64,000 nt of DNA, taken from the NCBI GenBank assembly GCA_026936325.1, contig JAPTHN010000004.1, positions 49,937,289 through 50,001,288 on the forward strand, read 5' to 3'. Positions within the stretch are counted from its first letter, which is position 1. Each line of letters starts with the position of its first letter. The stretch comes from Platynereis dumerilii (taxonomy: Eukaryota > Annelida > Polychaeta > Phyllodocida > Nereididae). The position numbers were made by a program, and so were the translations under genes. This document shows positions 56,558 through 64,000 of this stretch, piece by piece. The notes beneath the pieces are model-generated. The model was not told where the DNA came from, ran no database searches, and saw only the letters and a program-made list of their open reading frames with translations.

Positions 56558-57650
56558 AGAAGACATTGAGTACAATTTAAGTCATGGATGGCGGATTTTT
56601 AGGACAACCAGCGAGTGACAGACCATTCAAACTTCAACTACATGCTATTCTTGGCATTCTGACCTTGGGATACACATAAAAAACAGTCCATTTGTAAATT
56701 GCACATGTGTGCATGCGTTGCACGTTGAAAAAAAAGGTAGCCCACATACAAATGGTTTATTCTTGGAAACTCACTGATGCCTAAACATAAAAAAAGTCGG
56801 CCAATTTAGTAACCCAGTGGCATATTCGGGCCAAAAATAATGTCAATTTCATAAAATAATATCAGGTTAATTTTACAATTTGAATGAATTGACTGAATAG
56901 GTTAATTAATTATCCTACAAAGAGAAAATATTAATGCTATTAATTTTAAAAATTTTGCGAAATATTTACAAATTCTTTGTATATTCTCATTAATTAATGC
57001 AAATGGGACAAAGTAATCAATTTCTAGCGAACAACCATGCAGTTGTAAACTCCGAATGATTAGCTACCAAAACCTGTGAACGACTGCATTCCTTGATTTG
57101 AGATATGGACCATCTTTCCGCCTAAAAGCTGCATTTTCGAAAATGCTGGGTGCCCACCCAACATCACAGGGGCCCCTAAACCAGTTCATACACATACATC
57201 TACATATATATCTACATCTACATATCTTCTTCTACATATATAAAAGTTTAAGCCCACCACCCTCAGCAGCGGCGGATTCTGCACTGGGGAGTCCCATCTT
57301 TTTCATCCATAAAACCCCCAATTCAAGCCCATTTCACCTTAACAAACCCCCATTCCTGTAAAAAGCTTTATTTCTTACTGTGCATATCCCCAACTCCCCT
57401 AAAACACACACATTCATCCATTCCACCATTCCCTTTTTGGCGCCCCTTAGTCAAGTGTAGATCAGCCCCTGCCTCCTTCCTTTCCGCACAATGCATGCAG
57501 GCCCAGCAACTCCTTTGCACACCTTCCACGCATCTGTACTCCTTTTTCTTGCCTACCATTAGAATAGGCCTACATTTGTAACCAATTATCATTTCTCTGT
57601 TCCCTCGATTCACCTCTTCTCCCTCTCTATTCTACCAACAATTGCACCAA
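56558..57650. other. Spacer left of the unknown transcript
   Basis: AT-rich at 56640-57060, then C-rich and (ACATCT)n-like simple sequence at 57175-57250 and a polypyrimidine stretch at 57360-57660. No exon is supported. Confidence 0.4.
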
Positions 57651-57659
57651 GCCAGCCAT

Positions 57660-58279
57660 TCCCTTCGTGATTGTACTTCCGGTAGTTCCTCAACTGCTCA
57701 CCTTTACGGGTGGCGCCAACGTCGCCCTTCCCGCCAAAATAGTCCAGTAACTCCGTCCAGTTTCCCGCTTAACATTTGTTAGTAGAATCGCCAAACACTA
57801 TGACGGCGCACGATTCGGCGGTATCAGCACACATCAATCGATCAGAAATTGTCTAACTAAGCGATCAGCACGGGTCTGATCAAAATCAGCCGAGTCGTTT
57901 TTGAGAAATCAGCAGACGAAATCTCGAATCGAAAAGTAAACAAACTGGCTTCGGCGTCATTGGACGGCCTGCCAACAAGTGCCCGGATGTGATTCTAAAA
58001 ATAGCACAGCCACGAGGAAGCCATGAGGTCGACAACAGAAGACAGCTGAATGTTTGGGATGTTTACTAGCATTTGCAGGACGATTTTGGTGGAAACTGGG
58101 ATCAAATCTGTTTGATAAACTGTTGCTGTACTGCATAACCTTCCTGCCAGCACGTTGGCACACATGAGCACTTGTCTCAGGGCAGATCATCAGCAGTGTC
58201 AGTGTGTCAGTGACAACTGAACCGAGGTGCTGACCAACTTGTCAGACAGTGAGACAGCATTGTGGCATGGCAATGACAG
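57660..58279 (+). promoter_or_regulatory. CpG-richer promoter-like region and putative exon 1
   Basis: ACTTCCGGT at 57675 is an exact ETS-type site; GGCGCCAACGTCGCCC, CCCGCC and further CpGs follow, unlike the surrounding DNA. The segment ends at GACAG|GTGAGG (58279), a strong plus-strand donor. An 18-codon upstream frame (ATGACGGCGCACGATTCG...) lies near 57798. ETS sites in CpG-rich starts often fire in both directions. Confidence 0.4.
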
Positions 58280-58374
58280 GTGAGGAATATGATTACTGAT
58301 TAGCATGATTACACTTAAAGACTAGATTGCACATTATACATGTATGTGTAATCCAAATACATTAACCCCTTGAT

Positions 58375-58842
58375 CAGGGCTTTGGAGTCGGGTGTTAAGT
58401 GAACCGACTCCGACTCCCGACTCCTTTGGCTTTCTGAAAAGCGACTCCGACTCCGACTCCGACTCCTTAAGTCTCCTGAATTACGACTCCGACTCCGACT
58501 CCCGACTCCGCTTATCGGCATTATTGCACACAAATATTACATGGTTAACAGGGGAGAAAAAATGTTCCTACAAAGTTTTCATTGGATTTTGTACATGAAT
58601 ACTTCTTTAAGAAATGTTTAATAAAATTTGTGAAACGTAAAAAATGTTTGTGACCGTGTTTTTGTAAATTATATTAATTATTTGTTGGAGTCAGGAGTCA
58701 CCAATTTAATTTTCGACTCCGACTCCGACTCCGACTCCGACTCCACCTGAAAGTCAAAGTTCGACTCCGACTCCGACTCCGACTCCACCCAAAAACCTCC
58801 GACTCCACGACTCCGACTCCCGACTCCGACTCCAAAGCCCTG
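58375..58842. mobile_element. 468-bp hAT MITE built of GACTCC repeats
   Basis: CAGGGCTTTGGAGTCGG at left, GACTCCAAAGCCCTG at right, and a perfect CCCTTGAT duplication (58367-58374, 58843-58850). Both flanks are arrays of the hexamer GACTCC; the middle third is AT-rich. It lies in the first intron of the unknown transcript. Confidence 0.92.
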
Positions 58843-59197
58843 CCCTTGATTCAGTTGATTGGAAGTTTGGAACTGCCTGATCAGATACATGTTGCCATTG
58901 TTGGTGAATTTCAGTGAAAGTCGATTGCTATAACATTTTCATATATATTCAAATTTAATACTGTGACACCTCCAAATGTGTACAACTGAGTAAACATGTG
59001 AATTTCACATTATATAATGGCCTTGACAGCCTTGCTGTCACATTGCCATCATGGCAACTTCTCAAATTCAGGCATAAAAAATATAAGCCCAATTTAATTA
59101 TTTAGGTTATCATAACCTTGATTATATAAATTTTTTGGACATCAATATGGTACAATATTTTGTCAGAGCAGCAGCTGAAAAAGTGCAATACACACAA

Positions 59198-59519
59198 CAG
59201 TGGTGGACTGGCCTATGTGGCACAGGCCCATCCACGCCGGGGGGGGGGGGGGGGGGGGGGGGGCAATGCAAGATGTCAAAAATTAAGAATTTTAAGAAAC
59301 CATGAACATTTGGCTGTCAATTTTTTGATTGTGTTTTGCAACTATACACTTACTGAAACGGACAGAATGTAGAGGCCCTTATATTAACAATTTGCCAAAT
59401 TAGGTCTGTAGTATTTTTATTTTTTAATTGGAATGATGCTGACGGCGGAGAGTCTAGGGGCGCAGAGGCCCATCGAATTATTTTGCCAAGGGGCCTGAAA
59501 TGCTGCCAGTCCGTCCCTG
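59198..59519. mobile_element. hAT-type MITE with CAGTGGTGGACTGG ends and a 25-G run
   Basis: CAGTGGTGGACTGGCC at left and TGCCAGTCCGTCCCTG at right are inverted. An uninterrupted G run occupies 59239-59263. No clear duplication. Confidence 0.6.
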
Positions 59520-60131
59520 ATTACACGCATATTTATTTGTTAAATTTTGATATTTACAACACATAAATTGTAAACGAAAATTATTAGTAGCAGCCTAGTA
59601 GGCCTTAACTTAAATTATGTACGTTCGTCTCACAACATGCGAACTAGTGTTTGGCCTGATTGCTCCTCATCTACAGGTCACACAGCAGAAATACACATAC
59701 GCATACTCATGGGTAGATTAGCAAATTTGTAATTTTTCTGTCACATTTTTGTGATGTTTTGCTGCTGTTTTTGTCAGATTTTTGACGATGGACGCTCATT
59801 CCAGAAATGAGACAGACTGTAGTGTATAGTTTCATTAGCGGCATAAGTCATGCCTTCGGGAAAAGTTCTCAACTCAACAAACTCACGTGTTTCAAATACA
59901 TAGAATCATTTTAATATTATTCGAAATTAAATGAAACCACAAACCATTTTAATCCTCCAGTAAAAATTTTGACACCAATCTAATCTTTGTGCTTTTAAAA
60001 CCATTTTAAGGTTTTCAAGCCGGTAATAATGATACTAATAGTTACATTGATAATGTATAGGCCTAGTCCTTTATGTTGTAATTCTAGTGCCTTATTCCTG
60101 CAGATTCCAGTAGATGTTATTATGGACCAAG

Positions 60132-60363
60132 TAGGGCGATAATGTTATCGCACAAAGGGGGGATAAATAAATTTTTTAATTTTCCAGTATTTTTGCCCAA
60201 AAATGGGGATTTCTTCTCATGAAATTCATAATTTTTACTACAGTTTGGCAGTTTATGGGTAAATCTCTTGCTTGTGAATTTATTGCGCAATTTTTCGACA
60301 TCGCGATATGAGACATATATAGTTATCATATATCGCATCTCAGCCTATTATCGTGCAGCCCTA
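60132..60363. mobile_element. hAT MITE (TAGGGCTGCA family), second copy
   Basis: Homologous in inverse orientation to the copy in the receptor intron (TTGCCCAAAAATGGG, TCTTCTCATGAAATTCA, TTTCGACATCGCGATATGAGA) and ends ATCGTGCAGCCCTA. Its left end begins at an internal TAGGGCGATAA motif, so it looks shortened. Confidence 0.65.
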
Positions 60364-60889
60364 TCTCAGGTCCTCCCTCACTGCCCTATAATATAGCAAT
60401 AAACTCCTCACTGCCCAATATAACTTCTCACTGCCCAATATAACTTTTCACTGTCCAATATAACTTTTTCTCTGCCTAATACAGCAAGGATATTATTCAA
60501 GAATACTCGTTTGTGATTGGCTGACACAATCTGAGTGGAAAAAAAAAAATATATTCGCTCTTTCTCAGGGAGTACCCCCCCCCCCCCCCGGGCCCCTGGG
60601 AGCGACAGGGACCTTGATTCCTGCAGATAATTCCCAGAAAAGTCCAATAGTACTGAAATACTACTACCAGGGAAACTAGTATAAATTTAAGTATTTTAAA
60701 ATTAATGAGAAATGTAGAAAAAAAATTGGTAAAGTCAGAAAAAATTAGAAAAATTTAGGAAGAAGGTTGAAAATGATGAAGGAAATTAGGCCTATGGATC
60801 CTTTAGGTAATTCAAGTCAGAAAAATGTTAAAATAATGTATTGATGTAGGTTTTAATTATGTACTTGAATAGTTTGTATTTATTTGCAG
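60364..60889. other. Intron sequence, simple repeats
   Basis: A short repeat of TCACTGCCCAATATAACTT (three to four times, 60385-60470), an A run and a C run (60575-60590), then AT-rich sequence. Nothing coding. Confidence 0.5.
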
Positions 60890-60958
60890 TCCTGCTAATG
60901 TGATGGAGTGGAGACAATGACAGTTTGCAGTGAATAACCACCCATACACCCTGATGCA
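60890..60958 (+). other. Putative untranslated exon 2 of the unknown transcript
   Basis: Acceptor TTATTTGCAG and donor GCA|GTGAGT frame 69 nt with no useful frame. It is called an exon only from the paired strong splice sites and strand agreement with the neighbours. Confidence 0.35.
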
Positions 60959-61483
60959 GTGAGTAAGTTTTGGAAAGTTAATAACTTAATGTCCAGTGTT
61001 TTCGCAAGCACATTTTATCACCGACTGACAATACTTCCATTATAAAACGACGCAACAGAGAGTGCTGGTCAATAACACCAGGGCAAATTTAGAAAAACTG
61101 ATAATTCTTTTGCTAAAGAATGTCTCCTGTTTTGAATCATCAGATTTTGTTTTTACACTTCGTATTTGACACAGTACCAGAGTACCTATTGTCATTTTAC
61201 TCATTTATTGATCACAAAAAGTAAGGGATTCCAGATTCCATCTGAGTAATTCAGCCTGATTCAGCAAAACGTTTTGATTCAGCAAAACGTGTAATCAGCC
61301 AGCCCTTCTGTCACATAATCTCACATTCTCAAATCAGCCAGCGCCTCTGTCACATAATCTCACATTCTCAAATCTTTTTAAGTCTCACTTTAATTTTTAA
61401 ACATTAATCTGGTTATTGACTTTTAAATGAATAGTTGTTTAGGTATCTCCAATCTTGTGTTGATTTTAGATTGTTGTTTTCAG

Positions 61484-61628
61484 GGAAGAAATACTCTAGA
61501 ATGAGTTCCACCTGCTCTGGAACATTGTTGGACCAGCCTCCGTGTAGTGATGTGTAGTGATGTCCCGGAAAGTGCGTGTGAACGGTTCTCTTCTAAAAGT
61601 CCTAGTTGAAGTCAAGATAATTAACAAG
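61484..61628 (+). other. Putative exon 3 of the unknown transcript
   Basis: Acceptor TTGTTTTCAG, donor AACAAG|GTATGT; 145 nt. It holds a short 18-codon upstream frame (61501-61557) and, three bases on, an ATG at 61560 whose 23 codons run open to the donor. Confidence 0.4.
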
Positions 61629-63845
61629 GTATGTATATTGAATGCCATGTAAAAAATAATTTAACGAAGTACTTGAGGTCCTCGCTTCAGAAGGAATATG
61701 GACAAACATTTTAAAACATCTGTAATTTTGTATCTACATAATAATGTTTAACAATATTCATGTATACATAGCTTGGAATTATGGCTGTCCGACTAATTGA
61801 AAATTTATCACTATCACAATATGGGCCATTCTCAAAGTTCGGGACAACGGGTATAGGAAAATTGTCCTGTAACGGAGGGGACAATGTGGTAACGGAGGGG
61901 AATTTTGATGTAAAAAACCAACTGTAGGAACAGCAACAAAAGGAAAAATGATAAAAGATTGATGTAACTATTATTTTCAGAAGTATTTCATCTCGCATCA
62001 GTAGAGTTTTTGGTCCAAATGTCGATTTCTTGCTCATGATCTGGTAACGGAGGGGACGGTAACGGAGGGGAACAATTTTTTGCTTTTCGCTCATTACTGC
62101 TTTTTATTTTGGAGATTAGACAAAATAATTGAAGAATATTAAAACCTGCCACCCTCAGCAACATATACATGAAATCGCTCTGTAAAATTATCATTGGTAA
62201 GCTTGGAAATGAAGGAAACGGAGGGGACATTTTAGTGGGACCAAAAACATTTTTTATGAACATTATGTCATAATTTATTTAATACATGTTTTATGAAGTC
62301 TGCAAGGCAGTGGTACTATGGCGCACATGCGTCTGATGATATTCAGTGAAAATAGCTCATAAAAAACAATAACGAACAGAGCTATGGCAAGTAACGGAGG
62401 GGACAAAAAAAATTGACATAAATTAGTGACACGACTATTGTATCAATTTAATCAATGAAATTATACCCAAAAAAAATTGAATATGAACTAAATATTAATT
62501 CAAGTCTATATTCCCATGAATCGTGCAAAGAAACTTTGAAAATAATGGTATATTAGGAGGAAAATGAACACTTGATTTTGTCATGTCAGGTCCAGTGACA
62601 GGGAAAAACCATTGATTTTGCACGGATTTCTGGACACAATGCATTAAAAAAAGTCTAATGAATGACTTTTTGCTCCAAATGCAGTGGTTCTAAGTAGAAA
62701 TATGAATAACAGATGCAGAGTGACGCTTCAGATATTTATCGCATTCATATTAATGTCAGGGAGCTAGAGTGATGCAAATTGTCCCGAAATTTGAGAATGA
62801 CCCATATCAGATAGTGTGATAACGTTGTTGCAGAAATGCGAGCTAAATCTATAATGTATAATAGGTTTTCAAATGCCAAATAATATAATTATGTACACAC
62901 CAAGGTTCGTGAGAATCCCTTCCGTCAAACTTAGACAATATTTTCACATTTTGGTCAGATTTTCTATTTTTAAGTCAAATATCTCAGTAACACTAGTTAT
63001 CTGATCAAAATTATAAAACCTTTCTTTCTATGGATCTTTAGTCAGAGTACAATTAAAGCAACAACTGAGCTTCTAAGGGGGCCACCATTTAATGTCAAGG
63101 GGAGATTGCTCTTTTTTTTTTCAAAATAAATGATTTCTTGCTTAGTTTTGGAGAAATAAGTTAATTATCTTTGGGCAGTCTTGAAATAAATAATTTCTGG
63201 TGGGGGTTTGTCTTAACAAGGGAATGCTTGATTTAGGGATGAATGTTCGGGGACTTTATTCGCTTGAAATATATAATTACTGCTGCTGTTACTGTGAAAT
63301 AAATAATTTCCCGCCGAGGAAACTCCAAACCCCCTGGAAATTAAATGGTCACCCCCTAACTATAAAAGTTTCTCTTGTAAATGGGGCAAGGGTCATTTTC
63401 ACATAAATGCAGTAAAAACACCATGAAAAAAAAAAAAAATTTGCCAAATCCAGTGGTATAAAAGTTTTAGTCATGAAATAAGATAATATGCCCTGAAGTA
63501 GCAATGCTGAATTATGTTGCTGTCTTGGTGAACTGCCTGTCCTGTCCATTGGTAATTCCAATTGCAAATTTCCTCGATAAATCTATTTTTCTTGGTAATG
63601 AACTCTTTTCCGTCCGTTCAACCACTTTCAGCACCTCACTTCATTTTTACAGCTGCTTGCAGCCTGTATTGCAGGAGGAATTTTCGGGAAGCTTCTGACC
63701 ATATAGGACAGTTAGATTGAGTGAAAATTTATTATCATTGCATGTTAAGTGTGTGTTTTATTATGTATGTGTACAGGCATAAATGATTTGATTTTTGCAG
63801 GAGCGATGGCTGAGGGATTCCGAGTTGGACTACAGCTTCAACTGA
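61560..63845 (+). CDS. Possible 37-residue small protein from a spliced transcript, unknown
   Basis: 61560-61628 (MSRKVRVNGSLLKVLVEVKI...) joined in phase 0 to 63801-63842 (ERWLRDSELDYSFN) and TGA. The second exon has acceptor GATTTTTGCAG. I do not recognise the peptide; it is basic at the start, hydrophobic in the middle and acidic at the end, without a membrane segment. Other possibilities are that coding exons between or beyond these were missed, or that the locus is non-coding. A different frame opens at ATG 63805 (MAEGFRVGLQLQL..., 38 codons), so the true frame is uncertain. Confidence 0.2.
61822..62804. mobile_element. 983-bp TA-flanked element with repeated GTAACGGAGGGGAC motif
   Basis: TGGGCCATTCTCAAAGTTCGGGACAA (as joined words) at left and TTGTCCCGAAATTTGAGAATGACCCA at right are inverted, with TA outside both. 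TAACGGAGGGGA or close forms occur about six times between 61869 and 62405 on the plus strand. No transposase frame is seen. Confidence 0.65.
63077..63356. mobile_element. Harbinger-type MITE 3 (GGGGGCCACCATTTAA ends)
   Basis: GGGGGCCACCATTTAATGTC and its inverted partner ending GGTCACCCCC, with TAA duplicated at both ends. GAAATAAATAATTTC recurs inside. Confidence 0.65.
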
Positions 63846-64000
63846 TGTTATCCAGTCCATTGGATGACGTGAATCAATCAAGGAACAATCGTAAACTGTT
63901 TGGAAAGAGAAACTGGCACTGAGATAATTGTAAATGCACTTCAGTTGCTGCTGTGTTCTGTGTAATATTGGCTAATATCCAAAAAGTGCACCTGTTTTGC

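Noticed and set aside
39172-63999. Nuclear receptor DNA-binding-domain exons on the minus strand
   Set aside because: No CxxC zinc-finger segment with a CEGCKGFF-like motif was found by reading; the exons may be outside the window.

Overview
The window is AT-rich nuclear DNA of an invertebrate animal. Its host genes have small exons with GT-AG introns, and an animal-type nuclear receptor is present. The space between exons is packed with small transposons, tRNA-derived SINEs and minisatellites. The species cannot be named from the sequence; a marine bilaterian would fit. Nothing bacterial or viral-genome-like is present.

Four host loci can be supported. (1) 1110-1175, minus: first coding exon of a PAF-acetylhydrolase 1B catalytic subunit (PAFAH1B2/B3 type); the rest lies left of the window. 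(2) 5294-8655, plus: a complete four-exon gene for a secreted 110-residue protein with two Kazal protease-inhibitor domains. (3) 18138-39171, minus: the last four coding exons (610 residues) of a nuclear receptor of the NR1I/J group (VDR/PXR/HR96/DAF-12-like), with most of the ligand-binding domain, the AF-2 helix and a Ser-rich tail of about 380 residues. Its DNA-binding exons were not found and probably lie outside the window. (4) About 57.65-63.85 kb, plus: a promoter-like region and three or four spliced exons of a transcript of unknown product.

Layout. 0-1.4 kb: hAT MITE, hairpin, PAFAH1B exon. 1.4-5.3 kb: AT-rich spacer. 5.3-8.7 kb: Kazal gene with MITEs in its introns. 8.7-18.1 kb: spacer with an 11-bp minisatellite at 16.6-17.2 kb. 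18.1-39.2 kb: receptor exons; the 10.9-kb intron at 20.4-31.3 kb holds a four-level transposon nest (old repeat, hAT MITE, young LTR element, 3.9-kb TIR element), and the 7.5-kb intron at 31.4-38.9 kb holds SINEs and hAT and Harbinger MITEs. 39.2-43.3 kb: an orphan 191-codon frame and a LINE 3' end carrying two hAT MITEs. 43.3-53.7 kb: the most unusual region, five hairpin-ended elements inserted into one another like matched brackets, each with its own terminal code. 53.7-57.6 kb: foldback, hAT and SINE copies. 57.6-64 kb: the unknown transcript and more DNA transposons.

The host genes do not form a pathway. The main interest is the bracketed element family at 43.3-53.7 kb. One member carries a dense cluster of nuclear-receptor half-sites and lies upstream of the visible receptor exons.
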